Under the pieces are notes generated by a model that was not told where the DNA came from, ran no database searches, and was given only the letters and a program-made list of their open reading frames with translations. A program made the translations under genes and the position numbers. This document shows positions 25,705 to 34,973 of a stretch of DNA of 64,000 bases, piece by piece (position 1 is the first letter of the stretch; each line of letters begins with the position of its first letter). Source of the DNA: Firmicutes bacterium HGW-Firmicutes-7 (lineage in GTDB: Bacteria > Bacillota > Clostridia > Lachnospirales > Vallitaleaceae); contig PGZO01000016.1 in assembly GCA_002841375.1 (NCBI GenBank), forward strand, positions 1 to 64,000, in the 5' to 3' direction.

Positions 25705-25789
25705 TGTTTTTCTCCTTTACATTCTATAAAGCCCAAGTCATAATTCATCTATTAAAATGAATAAACTAATCTAAAAGGAATTCAAAAAT

Positions 25790-26770
25790 ATGCGTGTTGT
25801 TTTTGTTGAAAATGATCATCGATTTATCTTCGGTTTACCTCTTGGATTTAGAGATGCTGGTCATTCTATTTTAGTCACTGGTGCATTAACAGATTCAAAG
25901 CTTGATGATGTGTTTTCTAGCTTTAAACCACAGTTAGTTATTGTGGTTGGTTGGAGCAAATTACACACACCTTCTAATTTAGAAGCCATTCATGAGTTTG
26001 CTAAAAGCTATGGTGTTCCCGTTATATATTGGGCAACTGAAGACCCTACCTTTACAACTTTTTTCTCTATTCCGCTTGTTAAGCTTTTATGTCCAAGTTG
26101 GGTCTTTACAGTATCCGCTTCGTCTATACCACTTTATGCTGCCTTTGGTTATGTTGCCTCTTTCTTACCTTTTGCTTACCAGCCAACAATATTTCATCCT
26201 AATTCAAAAGGTGATTTCACTCCAACATTGGTCGGATTAGTTGCAAATGCTTATCCAAATGTTTTAGAATATGATGCTACCCATTTCCGAAAAAACTCTA
26301 TTAAGCTACTACTAAGCCCCTTGCTTGATCAAAACATTCAAGTCGATATATGGGGTAATGACTGGGATAAAATGTCATCAATTTTAGGTAAGACTTTGCC
26401 TTCAAGTTGGTTACATGGAGGCATTCATTATTTAAAGACCAATGCGATATATAATTCCTGTGATATTATACTTGGCCTACAAAATTATTGTGAAGGCGTA
26501 ATCGCTATGCGTTTCTATGAAATATTAGGTTCCGGTGGGTTTTTAATGACCTCTAATAATAAAGAACTCGAATATTTCTTTTGTCCTGAAAAAGATTTTA
26601 TTACGGTAAACTCCTATGAAGAGATGCTTGAGAAGTATCTTTTTTATAAAAAAAATGAATCTGCAAGAGAAAAAGTCCGTGCAAATGGTTTTAAAAGCAT
26701 TTCAATACATACCTATAAATCTAGAGCACTTGAAATCATTAATACCTTACAAAAAGAAAATATCATTTAA
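25790..26770 (+). CDS. CgeB-like glycosyltransferase
   Basis: 326 residues of the CgeB/Glyco_trans_1_2 GT-B type: start MRVVFVENDHRFIFGLPLGF, middle VIYWATEDPTF, and C-terminal nucleotide-sugar part CEGVIAMRFYEILGSGGFL with KELEYFFCPEKDFI. B. subtilis CgeB acts in glycosylation of the outermost spore layer, so this is the best hint that the island works on spores. AAAGGAA precedes the ATG. It is the only plus-strand gene in the cluster, divergent from the GNAT-GT gene and convergent with the next (17-bp gap). Confidence 0.85.
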   Translation: MRVVFVENDHRFIFGLPLGFRDAGHSILVTGALTDSKLDDVFSSFKPQLVIVVGWSKLHTPSNLEAIHEFAKSYGVPVIYWATEDPTFTTFFSIPLVKLLCPSWVFTVSASSIPLYAAFGYVASFLPFAYQPTIFHPNSKGDFTPTLVGLVANAYPNVLEYDATHFRKNSIKLLLSPLLDQNIQVDIWGNDWDKMSSILGKTLPSSWLHGGIHYLKTNAIYNSCDIILGLQNYCEGVIAMRFYEILGSGGFLMTSNNKELEYFFCPEKDFITVNSYEEMLEKYLFYKKNESAREKVRANGFKSISIHTYKSRALEIINTLQKENII

Positions 26771-26787
26771 ATCACCTATCTCTTTGT

Positions 26788-28734
26788 TTATTTTTCAAAT
26801 ATTTGTAGCAACTGAATAAACATAGGCAATACTGCCTTTGTTTCATATACGGTTATAACTTCTTCCTTAGCATTAGATAATAGCTTCTCACGTAATGTAC
26901 TGTCACAAATTAAGCTCTCTAAAGCAAAAAACCACTGTTCTTCTTCATTTTCTATAATCAATCCATTCTCCTCATTAATTATTAAATTATTATATAACTC
27001 CGTATTCGTATAGATACCCACTGCTCCAGCAGCAGTAATATCTAAGTATTTATAAGGACATTTACTATTTAAGTATCTTGTATTACCCAACGGGCTTACC
27101 ATGATATCACAATGTGCTTCCGATAAATCCTTCGTGTATTTAGCATAATCAACTTCATATGATTTCATGGTTATTCTATTACTATATTTTTCAAAAATTT
27201 CCGGTAACACCATGCCGTGAAAATACAAATTAACTTCTTCGTATTTATCCATTATTCTCTTTAATGCATTAAATGCTGGATCGCAAAAGGGCAATATAGA
27301 ATTGCTACCCACATAACCAATTCGAATATTGTTTGAATTATTTTTTATATTCCTCTTTTTAAAAAATTCTAGATTTATATTATATGAAAGCAATATAATT
27401 TGGTTGGTGTATTCACTGACATCTTGCCACAACAAATCGTTATAGAGAAGTACATAATCCATCGTAGAAATAAGCAAAATAAAGTTTTGATAGAAGGAAG
27501 TATTTATACCTCTTTGCGCTTTAAGCTCTGGATATGTTTCAGTTTCACAAATCCAATTTTCATCAAGAATATATACTGTATTAATATCTTTTTTATAACA
27601 AAATTGTGCGGCTTTAACAGCTTGTTCTGATCGACTCCTAACAAAAAAGATAAGGTCATAACCATTGAGCTCTGAAATATTTAAATTTTGCTCATGAAAT
27701 TTTCTCCAAGATACCTTTTTAGATAATTTTTCAAAAAAATTGAGCAAGTATACCTGAACCTGAGTGCTATCATTCATATCACTTACTATACCAATTTTAT
27801 ATGGTTTGTTTTTGCCTTCTTTCGCCGCATTTATGCTTTTTAAAAAGGATTGATTTAGAATTTTATTTGTAATCCTTTTTTTACGAGAATACGCAACACT
27901 ATTCCTCAATCCAAATCTTATGATGTCATCTATTGACTCATTAAATTTTAGGTCACTATGTACATTGCATAATGATACCCTTGCAAATAAAGGTGTTCCT
28001 TTTAAAGCTTTTAACCTACCTGCAGCTATAGTACTAGCCCTTAACACAAATTCCCAATCTACAATTCTACATATTGTCGTATCTGTATAAAAACCCTTTA
28101 ATTTTTCAACTAGCCCTCTCTTAAATAAGCAATAACAAAGGGGAATCAAATTAGAACCTTGAAGCCACCCTGAATAAGCTTCAAATTGCCCTACGTAACC
28201 TAAGTCACATGCATTTTTATTGCTAGTCTCAAATTTCACTTGACCGTATACGCCATCACAATTCTCATCCTTCAGGCTATTGTTTAGATTCATTAACGAA
28301 TCCTTTTGCCAATAAACGCCTGTCCAAGTAAAACAAACTTTTTTACCTCTAGAAATGTAATTGCCTGCATTCCACATTAATCCTGGCCCAGCAAAACCAA
28401 TATTCGTATCAACAATTATAGTATTTTGCTTTTTATCGATATTATTATTTAAGTATTCTAAGTCTTTTAACCTGACACCATCTAGCATAATAATGATCTC
28501 TACTTCAAAATCATTTGGCAAATGTTCTTGATTATATAATGTTTCAAGCGTTAAAATTAATTCCTCTTCACACATTCCTTTATAATGATAAATAATAAAA
28601 GATACATCTACTTTTACATATTTTTTTCTTTCAAACCAAAACAATGATTCATTTGTTTGTTTTTCGTTTTCTCTTGAGTTAGCAAATTCAACAATAAAGT
28701 CATAATCGCTTTGTGACATTTGATATAACGCCAT
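26788..28734 (-). CDS. Two-domain GT2-GT4 glycosyltransferase
   Basis: 648 residues. Residues about 42-300 are a GT2-type domain (VDVSFIIYHYKGMCEEELIL, MLDGVRLKDLEY, NIGFAGPGLMWNAGNYIS) and residues about 318-648 a GT-B domain (YKIGIVSDMNDSTQVQVYLL, RIGYVGSNSILPFCDPAFN, CPYKYLDITAAGAVGIYT). The metal motif of the GT2 half is FTWTGVYW rather than DXD, so that half may be altered. AGGAGGG precedes the ATG. Two activities in one chain suggest addition of consecutive sugars; the target is unknown. Confidence 0.82.
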   Translation of the reverse strand: MALYQMSQSDYDFIVEFANSRENEKQTNESLFWFERKKYVKVDVSFIIYHYKGMCEEELILTLETLYNQEHLPNDFEVEIIIMLDGVRLKDLEYLNNNIDKKQNTIIVDTNIGFAGPGLMWNAGNYISRGKKVCFTWTGVYWQKDSLMNLNNSLKDENCDGVYGQVKFETSNKNACDLGYVGQFEAYSGWLQGSNLIPLCYCLFKRGLVEKLKGFYTDTTICRIVDWEFVLRASTIAAGRLKALKGTPLFARVSLCNVHSDLKFNESIDDIIRFGLRNSVAYSRKKRITNKILNQSFLKSINAAKEGKNKPYKIGIVSDMNDSTQVQVYLLNFFEKLSKKVSWRKFHEQNLNISELNGYDLIFFVRSRSEQAVKAAQFCYKKDINTVYILDENWICETETYPELKAQRGINTSFYQNFILLISTMDYVLLYNDLLWQDVSEYTNQIILLSYNINLEFFKKRNIKNNSNNIRIGYVGSNSILPFCDPAFNALKRIMDKYEEVNLYFHGMVLPEIFEKYSNRITMKSYEVDYAKYTKDLSEAHCDIMVSPLGNTRYLNSKCPYKYLDITAAGAVGIYTNTELYNNLIINEENGLIIENEEEQWFFALESLICDSTLREKLLSNAKEEVITVYETKAVLPMFIQLLQIFEK

Positions 28735-28813
28735 GATACTCCCTCCTAGATTTGTTATGGCTTGTTTATGTCTATTTACTAACTATTATATGGTCAAGCT
28801 ATGTATCAGGTTA

Positions 28814-30295
28814 CTAATCTATTGCCTTCTCAAACCAAAAAGATGCCTCCTCAATTCTTGCCTCATCTAAAAAACTTTGCCCTAAAAAACAGCATTCTTT
28901 CATTTGGGGTATTCCTAGCTCAAAAGTTAAGAAACACTGTTGTCTAGCTTCCTTTAGATTATCCAAAAAATAATACGCCCAATACCTCAATCTATAAGCT
29001 TCTATTTTTTTATCTGTATTCGAACTTCCATAATTGATAAACTCATTTAAGAAATAAATTGCTTCTTCATATACTTCATTTTTATATAGCTCATTTGCAT
29101 AATCAAATATTTCTAACATATTATTAAAACCTCTTTTGGGATTATTATTCTTTAACATATGGCATGTTAATACTTCGTATTGTGCAATTTGACACAAATA
29201 TTCATATAACTTCTCTATGGAATCCTTCCAATTATATTTTTCTACTGTAAGAAATCCATTTTTTACTAAGTTATCCCTTAGCCTATCATTCTTCATTAGT
29301 TCTAGCATATTTTTAGCCATATCTTGAAGATTTCCCTTTTCATAAAGCAATAAGTTATAGCGATCAATTCCATATTCTTTTACCCCCTCATTATCCGCGC
29401 TTATAACCGGGCAACCAGAAGCCATCGCTTCTAATACGGGAAGAGAAAAACTCTCATAGTACGATGCAGATATGTAGAAAGTGGCCCCTTTAAAAAGCTG
29501 TGAAATCTGATTTTGACTTGGATTAATAATAACTTTTGATATAATACACTCAAATGATTTGCTTGGAGGATAAGGAGTAATCCAATATAGCTTCAATTCC
29601 TTATTTAACTCTTTTAGCCCATTAAATACTGCTACTACTTCCTCAATGCCTTTAAAGACAACATCTTCTCTTCCCATTATTAACAAATATTTTTCTTCAC
29701 ACTTGTAATTTTCCTCGGTCCACTTGTTGTTAAATGTGTTCGGATCTATTGCATTTGGAATGATTTTTGCGTCGCGTTTAAAGTATTGCTTAATCAATCT
29801 TGCAGTCAGTTGAGATACTGTCATAATAAACTTTGGCAACTGAAATTGTGTATAAACAAATCCCTTATGATCAACCTTTAGCTTTTCATAATTAAATAAA
29901 TGAATATCTCCTTGTTCAAAATATATGACCGGTGCAATTTCTGTTTCAATACATTCTTGAATATGGGTATAATAGGTTGCAATGATGATGTGGCACTTTG
30001 GAATTAGCAAAGATATTCGAAGTTTTGAAGGCACTTCAATATAATGTGCCTTTAGTTGATACCATGTTGGTCTCTCTCCATAAGAAACAATTGTAACTGC
30101 AATTCCCTTTTCAATTAATTTATTCGCTTGATCAAAAATAATCTTTGTTGCACCACAAATAGACGGATTTGCAACTACATACACTACATGTAACATTACA
30201 ATCTGTCTATTTGTTTGAATCAGCCTTTGTTCGTAGGCATTTTTCAATTTTTCTACTCTCTGTTCATACACTAGTTTACCTATACCGTTAATCAT
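28814..30295 (-). CDS. Family 4 glycosyltransferase with TPR-like tail
   Basis: 493 residues. Residues about 34-385 are a GT4/GT-B domain (VYVVANPSICGATKIIFDQA; IIPNAIDPNTF; the E-x7-E motif in YYESFSLPVLEAMASGCPVIS). The last ~90 residues are helical TPR-like repeats (YEEAIYFLNEFINYG, ARQQCFLTFELGIP, EASFWFEKAID) similar to those of the adjacent GT2-TPR protein. The ATG at 30295 has only a weak ribosome site; Met34 is an alternative. It starts 8 bases after the stop of the GT2-TPR gene, so both are in one transcript. Confidence 0.87.
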   Translation of the reverse strand: MINGIGKLVYEQRVEKLKNAYEQRLIQTNRQIVMLHVVYVVANPSICGATKIIFDQANKLIEKGIAVTIVSYGERPTWYQLKAHYIEVPSKLRISLLIPKCHIIIATYYTHIQECIETEIAPVIYFEQGDIHLFNYEKLKVDHKGFVYTQFQLPKFIMTVSQLTARLIKQYFKRDAKIIPNAIDPNTFNNKWTEENYKCEEKYLLIMGREDVVFKGIEEVVAVFNGLKELNKELKLYWITPYPPSKSFECIISKVIINPSQNQISQLFKGATFYISASYYESFSLPVLEAMASGCPVISADNEGVKEYGIDRYNLLLYEKGNLQDMAKNMLELMKNDRLRDNLVKNGFLTVEKYNWKDSIEKLYEYLCQIAQYEVLTCHMLKNNNPKRGFNNMLEIFDYANELYKNEVYEEAIYFLNEFINYGSSNTDKKIEAYRLRYWAYYFLDNLKEARQQCFLTFELGIPQMKECCFLGQSFLDEARIEEASFWFEKAID

Positions 30296-30303
30296 CTGAT
30301 GAC

Positions 30304-31368
30304 CTACTGTATTTCGTCGAAAAATTTTTGATTAAACAATATGCTCTCATGATTTTTATTATGTTTTAACGCCTCTTCATTATGTTTCTTTGCTTTTTGA
30401 ACATCACCCAATTTATAATAACACATACACAATTGTAAATGAGGCAGCCAAGAGCTACAAGCAGGATTCGTAAAGGCGTCTGGATGATCGTCTTGACCAA
30501 CCCGAAGTGCTAAACTATACCAATAAATGGCTTGCTCAATCTTGCTCTCTTCAAAATAGTTGCTCCCCATTTGACAACATACTTCTGGTCGTGGCTTTCC
30601 GTATTCAAACGTTTTGTAACAGTACGTACGGCTTTGATTGTACAAACCAAACCAAGTATAATACCTCGCAATTTTTAAACATGCAGCAATTTTTTCTTCT
30701 ATCCAAGCGTCTTCACAATCAATAAAATCTAAAAAATAATCTATTGCCCTTTCATAGTCTTCGTGATCATATAGTTCTTTTCCATAATAGTAAATGTCTC
30801 TTGTACTTAATTTAATTCCCTTTTGTAGTCTCTCCTCATAAATTTTAAGATTCCGATCACTTACTGCTTTAATTCTTTTATGGGTAATGCATATATCCGT
30901 ATCAATTGTTTTTCCATAAATATCAAGATATTCATGTACCGCGCCATACCACATAAACCCTTTCTCTCTTCTAACTAATCGATTTCTTCTAAAGCTTAGT
31001 AAAACATTCTCGTTTTCATCAACCTCATAATGATAGATCATTGAATAAGCATCAATATCTCCATTTAACGCCTGTTTTAGATCAGCAAGTTTTTCTAGCT
31101 CCTTTGGATACAAAATATCGTCTGCATCAAGCCATAAAATATAATCCTTTGTTGCTTTAGAAAAAGCAAAGTTTCTTGCACTTGCAAAATTATTATCCCA
31201 AGAAAAATGATATATTTTTGCTTTATAATTTTTTGCTATTTCAATTGTTTTATCTTTAGAACCCGTATCAATAACTATAATTTCATCTAAAACATCCATT
31301 ATGGACGATAAACATCTATCGAGTACTTTCTCCTCATCTCTAACAATCATACATAAACTAATAGTCAT
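30304..31368 (-). CDS. Family 2 glycosyltransferase with C-terminal TPR repeats
   Basis: 354 residues from ATG 31368. GT2 motifs: TISLCMIVRDEEKVLDRCL, VIDTGSKDKT, LWLDADDILYP. The C-terminal half has TPR-like repeats (RDIYYYGKELYDHEDYERAI, NYFEESKIEQAIYWYSLAL, YYKLGDVQKAKKHNEEAL). It is a clear full-length paralogue of the protein at 725-1795. A longer frame starts at 31419, but ATG 31368 aligns with the paralogue and has GGAG 11 bases upstream. It lies between rmlB and the GT4-TPR gene in one operon. Likely modifies a surface or spore protein; acceptor unproven. Confidence 0.88.
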   Translation of the reverse strand: MTISLCMIVRDEEKVLDRCLSSIMDVLDEIIVIDTGSKDKTIEIAKNYKAKIYHFSWDNNFASARNFAFSKATKDYILWLDADDILYPKELEKLADLKQALNGDIDAYSMIYHYEVDENENVLLSFRRNRLVRREKGFMWYGAVHEYLDIYGKTIDTDICITHKRIKAVSDRNLKIYEERLQKGIKLSTRDIYYYGKELYDHEDYERAIDYFLDFIDCEDAWIEEKIAACLKIARYYTWFGLYNQSRTYCYKTFEYGKPRPEVCCQMGSNYFEESKIEQAIYWYSLALRVGQDDHPDAFTNPACSSWLPHLQLCMCYYKLGDVQKAKKHNEEALKHNKNHESILFNQKFFDEIQ

Positions 31369-31426
31369 TAATGTAAAATCTCCAAAATAAATACTTAATA
31401 CTAATGTATGCGAACTCAAAGTTGTA

Positions 31427-32395
31427 TTATATTATTTGTTTGAAAAACCAATCAGCATTTTCTATATACCAAGCCACTGTGCTTTTTAAACCTGTACCAA
31501 AATCAGTATCTGGTTCAAACCCTAACTCCTCTTTTATTTTAGTTCCGTCAATGGCATATCGAAAATCATGTCCTAATCTATCCGTTACATATTGGATTAA
31601 CCCCTCATCTTTTTTCATTATATGAAGAATTTCTTTCACAATGGATAAATTGGTTTTTTCATTATTGCCGCCAATATTGTAGACCTCTCCAACCTTCCCA
31701 TTATGAAGAACAAGATCGATTGCTCTACAATGGTCCTCAACGTGTATCCAATCCCTAATATTTAAACCATTACCATAAATTGGTACTTCCTTATTGCTAT
31801 TTGCCTTTGAAATAATCAATGGTATGAGTTTTTCTGGATATTGATTTGGGCCGTAGTTATTAGAGCATCTAGTTATATTAACTGGTAGTTTGTATGTTTT
31901 ATAATATGCTAAGGTTAATAAGTCTGCTGACGCTTTACTAGCAGAATATGGATTATTAGGACATAAAGGATTACTTTCAGTAAAAAACCCTGTATGTAAA
32001 AGGCTACCATATACTTCATCTGTAGATATTTGTACGTATTTTTTCACGCCATATTTTTTCGCTAAGCCTAATAATGTTTGCACCCCTAATACATTCGTAA
32101 CAACAAAGCGCTCAGAATCTATTATACTTCTATCCACGTGTGTTTCCGCTGCAAAATTGATGACATAATCAATTCCTTTTATAAAGATCTTTTCAACCAT
32201 TTGTGTATCCGCAATATGCCCTTTAACAAAGCTGTAGTTGGAATTTCCCTGTATATCCCTTAAATTGTTCAAATTACCTGCATAGGTTAAAGCATCGTAA
32301 TTAATTATTTTATAACCTGGATATTTTTTAAGAATATAATGAATAAAATTGCTTCCAATAAAACCAGCACCACCAGTTATCAATAAGGATTTCAT
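31427..32395 (-). CDS. rfbB: dTDP-glucose 4,6-dehydratase
   Basis: 322 residues, an extended short-chain dehydrogenase. It converts dTDP-glucose to dTDP-4-keto-6-deoxyglucose with bound NAD+. The Rossmann motif TGGAGFIG is at residues 7-14, catalytic STDEVYG at 124-130 (Thr-Asp-Glu triad), and Tyr150-x3-Lys154 in YSASK. AAAGGAGGTGG precedes the ATG. It is directly downstream of rmlA and upstream of glycosyltransferases. RmlC and RmlD are not in the window, so the final sugar could be rhamnose (with the rest elsewhere) or another 6-deoxy or amino sugar. Confidence 0.96.
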   Translation of the reverse strand: MKSLLITGGAGFIGSNFIHYILKKYPGYKIINYDALTYAGNLNNLRDIQGNSNYSFVKGHIADTQMVEKIFIKGIDYVINFAAETHVDRSIIDSERFVVTNVLGVQTLLGLAKKYGVKKYVQISTDEVYGSLLHTGFFTESNPLCPNNPYSASKASADLLTLAYYKTYKLPVNITRCSNNYGPNQYPEKLIPLIISKANSNKEVPIYGNGLNIRDWIHVEDHCRAIDLVLHNGKVGEVYNIGGNNEKTNLSIVKEILHIMKKDEGLIQYVTDRLGHDFRYAIDGTKIKEELGFEPDTDFGTGLKSTVAWYIENADWFFKQII

Positions 32396-32443
32396 TTCAC
32401 CACCTCCTTTTATATGTAATAAACCTCAAAATATTTGAAAATA

Positions 32444-33316
32444 CTACCCTATATCTCTTGATAGCAAGCTTAATAAGTATTTCCCATAGTCCGTACTTTT
32501 AAGTTTATCTGCAAGTGCAATTAAATCATAGTCATTAATATACCCTTTATCGTAAGCTACTTCTTCAATACAGCCTACATACTTCCCATTATCCTTTTGA
32601 TAGTTATGAATATAGTTTGAAGCCTCTATTAGTCCCCCGCAGCTTCCTGTATCAAACCACTTAACTTCGTTATTTAATAGTTTTACCTTTAACTTTTTCT
32701 GATCCAGATAAATACGATTTATATCTGTAATTTCCAATTCACCTCTTGCTGATGCTTCTATATCTTTTGCAATTTTTACTACCTTATTATTATAAAAGTA
32801 TAAGCCAGGCACAGCATAATTCGACATTGGATACATTGGTTTTTCCTCAATGGAATGTACATTGTTAGCTGAATCGAACGCTACCACGCCAAAATCCGAA
32901 GGATTTGAGACAGGATACGCAAATATTAAAGCATTATTCTCTATACTAATTCCATTTAATATTTTATTTAATTGTTCTCCGCAAAAAACATTATCACCAA
33001 GAATAAGTGACACATCACTATCAGCAATAAAGGATTCCCCAACAATAAATGCATCCGCTAACCCTCTTGGCTGATCTTGAATTTTATAATTCAAGGAAAT
33101 TCCAAGATGTGAACCGTCCCCTAGCAGAATTTTATAATTGCTTATATCTTTTGGTGTTGATATAACTAATATTTCTCTAATGTTGGCCATCATAAGTACA
33201 GACAAGGGATAATAGATCATAGGTTTATCATATATTGGAAGCAATTGTTTTGACACTACTTTTGTTATTGGAAACAACCTTGTCCCAAATCCACCTGCTA
33301 AAATAATCCCTTTCAT
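32444..33316 (-). CDS. rfbA: Glucose-1-phosphate thymidylyltransferase
   Basis: 290 residues, full length for RmlA. It makes dTDP-glucose from dTTP and glucose-1-phosphate. Motifs: GIILAGGFGTRLFPIT at the start with SKQLLPIYDKPMIYYPLS, GDNVFCG near residue 110 (metal site), and EEKP / WFDTGSCGGLIEAS later. GGGGAGGTGACC precedes the ATG. First gene of the sugar-nucleotide/glycosyltransferase transcript that runs leftwards. Confidence 0.96.
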   Translation of the reverse strand: MKGIILAGGFGTRLFPITKVVSKQLLPIYDKPMIYYPLSVLMMANIREILVISTPKDISNYKILLGDGSHLGISLNYKIQDQPRGLADAFIVGESFIADSDVSLILGDNVFCGEQLNKILNGISIENNALIFAYPVSNPSDFGVVAFDSANNVHSIEEKPMYPMSNYAVPGLYFYNNKVVKIAKDIEASARGELEITDINRIYLDQKKLKVKLLNNEVKWFDTGSCGGLIEASNYIHNYQKDNGKYVGCIEEVAYDKGYINDYDLIALADKLKSTDYGKYLLSLLSRDIG

Positions 33317-33489
33317 AGGTCACCTCCCCTACTATATGTTTAGAGAGAATTTAATCCTTGTCCATAAACCAAATAATCTTTAAATTCATTATATGGTATT
33401 TTCTCTCAACTACTATATACTATGTAATAGGAAAAAAATGGTGATTTTTATTCACCCTTAAACATTGTTATCCTTTCCAACTGGAGGAC

Positions 33490-33515
33490 AAAAAAGGCTA
33501 TACATACGTATAACC
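33490..33515 (-). terminator. Terminator of cobO
   Basis: GGCTATAC...GTATAACC forms a short hairpin (33496-33515), followed on the minus strand by a TTTTTT run (33490-33495), just past the cobO stop. Confidence 0.72.
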
Positions 33516-33528
33516 ATTGTTGTTTTTT

Positions 33529-34059
33529 TTAGTATTCTATTCCTTCTCTTGCTTTAATTCCACTTTCATAAGGATGCTTAATTATGTTAATTTCAGAAAT
33601 ATAATCAGCATATTCTTTCAAACTGTCAGGTAGTATTCTACCTGTTAATATAAGTTCCATATTATATGGTTTGCTTTTAATAAAATCGCCAAAATTTTCT
33701 TCACTAATTATTTTATTTTGTAATACGCCTAAAATTTCATCTAGTATTAGAATGTCACATTCTTTCGTCTCAAATATTTTCCTTGCAAACTTCATTGCAT
33801 TTTCTATTTCCATTTTCAATTCATCTTTCTCTGTTAATGTTAAGTTATTGAAAAAGTTTCTTTCTTTTTCAAATCTAAATACTTTGAAATCAGGTTCAAG
33901 CTTTGCAAGCGTTTTAAGTTCTCCTGTTGGTTTACCCTTCAAAAATTGGATCATAATGACCTTAAGGCCTCTTCCGGTTGCCCTTATACCTTGTCCAATC
34001 GCAGAAGTAGTTTTACCTTTTCCGTTTCCACAATATACATGTACCAATCCTATTTCCAT
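33529..34059 (-). CDS. cobO: Cob(I)yrinic acid a,c-diamide adenosyltransferase
   Basis: 176 residues, CobA/CobO/BtuR type. It attaches the 5'-deoxyadenosyl group of ATP to Co(I) corrinoid in B12 biosynthesis or salvage. The P-loop GNGKGKTT is at residues 11-18, and ILILDEILGVL near residue 102 is the Walker B region. AAAGGAG precedes the ATG. No other cobalamin gene is adjacent, so it probably serves salvage or completes a pathway encoded elsewhere. Confidence 0.95.
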   Translation of the reverse strand: MEIGLVHVYCGNGKGKTTSAIGQGIRATGRGLKVIMIQFLKGKPTGELKTLAKLEPDFKVFRFEKERNFFNNLTLTEKDELKMEIENAMKFARKIFETKECDILILDEILGVLQNKIISEENFGDFIKSKPYNMELILTGRILPDSLKEYADYISEINIIKHPYESGIKAREGIEY

Positions 34060-34235
34060 ACACTAATCTCCTTTACTAAAGTCCCTAAGCTTAACTCTAA
34101 GCTTATTTACCAAAAAAGTCAATCCTTTGTATTGAATAATAGTAAATAATGTACATTCTAATCCTACTTACTAGACGCATCTCGCTACAAGCGCTTAACC
34201 TAACACAAGCTTTGCTTCGTTAGGTTAAAGGTTCT

Positions 34236-34865
34236 TTATTTTTCTTCTTTCTCAATCTTAGAAATAGAAACTTCATATGCTACTTTATGTATGTATTGTT
34301 CATCTCCTACTCTTTTTTGATAACTCCTACTTTGTATTCTTCCCCAAATTTTCATTTTATTTCCTACCTTAAATTCACTGGCATATTTTGCATTTCTTCC
34401 CCAGCATATACAAGGAATATAATCAGATTTATTATAAGGCCTATTTACTGCTAATAGTACATCTGTTATCTCTCTACCAAAAGGTGTCGTTCTATATAAC
34501 GGGGGCTTACATATGTATCCATCAAGAAAAATATAATTTGGATTTTTAACAATTTCATCATCACCAACTAAGATTAATTCTCTTGCGAAAACTGTTAATA
34601 CAAGTCTATTTTTACCTTCGAGATGTCGGTTATAGGATCTAAATTGCCCTGAAACATCTACAACTTCTCCAATATGATCGCTATTAATATCTATAAGCCT
34701 CTCAGATACTGTTATGGGTATAACATCTTCATTTTCGCTTAATCTTGGTACCAACACATAGAAATTGTAGAAACCCTCTCCATAAACCTCATGGCTAAAT
34801 TCAAAGCCCGAGTGAATCTCTCCAATGATATTTACCTGGTTGTTTCTAATAATATTTTCATCCAT
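34236..34865 (-). CDS. SSB-like protein with two OB-fold halves
   Basis: 209 residues resembling clostridial single-stranded DNA-binding-like proteins with two OB-fold segments: residues about 8-95 (VNIIGEIHSGFEFS, VVDVSGQFRSYNRH) and about 105-205 (FLDGYICKPPLYRTTPFGRE, IPCICWGRNAKYAS, MKIWGRIQSR). It lacks the acidic C-terminal tail of the housekeeping SSB, so it is probably an accessory ssDNA-binding protein. GGAGGG precedes the ATG. Its neighbours (cobO downstream, an unknown gene upstream) give no clear functional hint. Confidence 0.78.
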   Translation of the reverse strand: MDENIIRNNQVNIIGEIHSGFEFSHEVYGEGFYNFYVLVPRLSENEDVIPITVSERLIDINSDHIGEVVDVSGQFRSYNRHLEGKNRLVLTVFARELILVGDDEIVKNPNYIFLDGYICKPPLYRTTPFGREITDVLLAVNRPYNKSDYIPCICWGRNAKYASEFKVGNKMKIWGRIQSRSYQKRVGDEQYIHKVAYEVSISKIEKEEK

Positions 34866-34973
34866 TCAATCTACCCTCCACCATACCTTTTCATTAAGTC
34901 TATAACTATTTTTATTCTTATAGGCGCTTGTTTAGAAGTACTTTCAAATTCTTTTATTTGGATATTTGGGACT

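Noticed and set aside
33529-34059. Cobalamin biosynthesis cluster
   Set aside because: Only cobO is present; neighbouring genes are unrelated and no cobalamin riboswitch was recognised.
14888-34229. 12-base match CGTTAGGTTAAA at 14888-14899 and 34218-34229
   Set aside because: Only 12 bases in an AT-rich genome, different contexts. The second copy is part of a local hairpin (34195-34228) after the SSB-like gene without a T-run.
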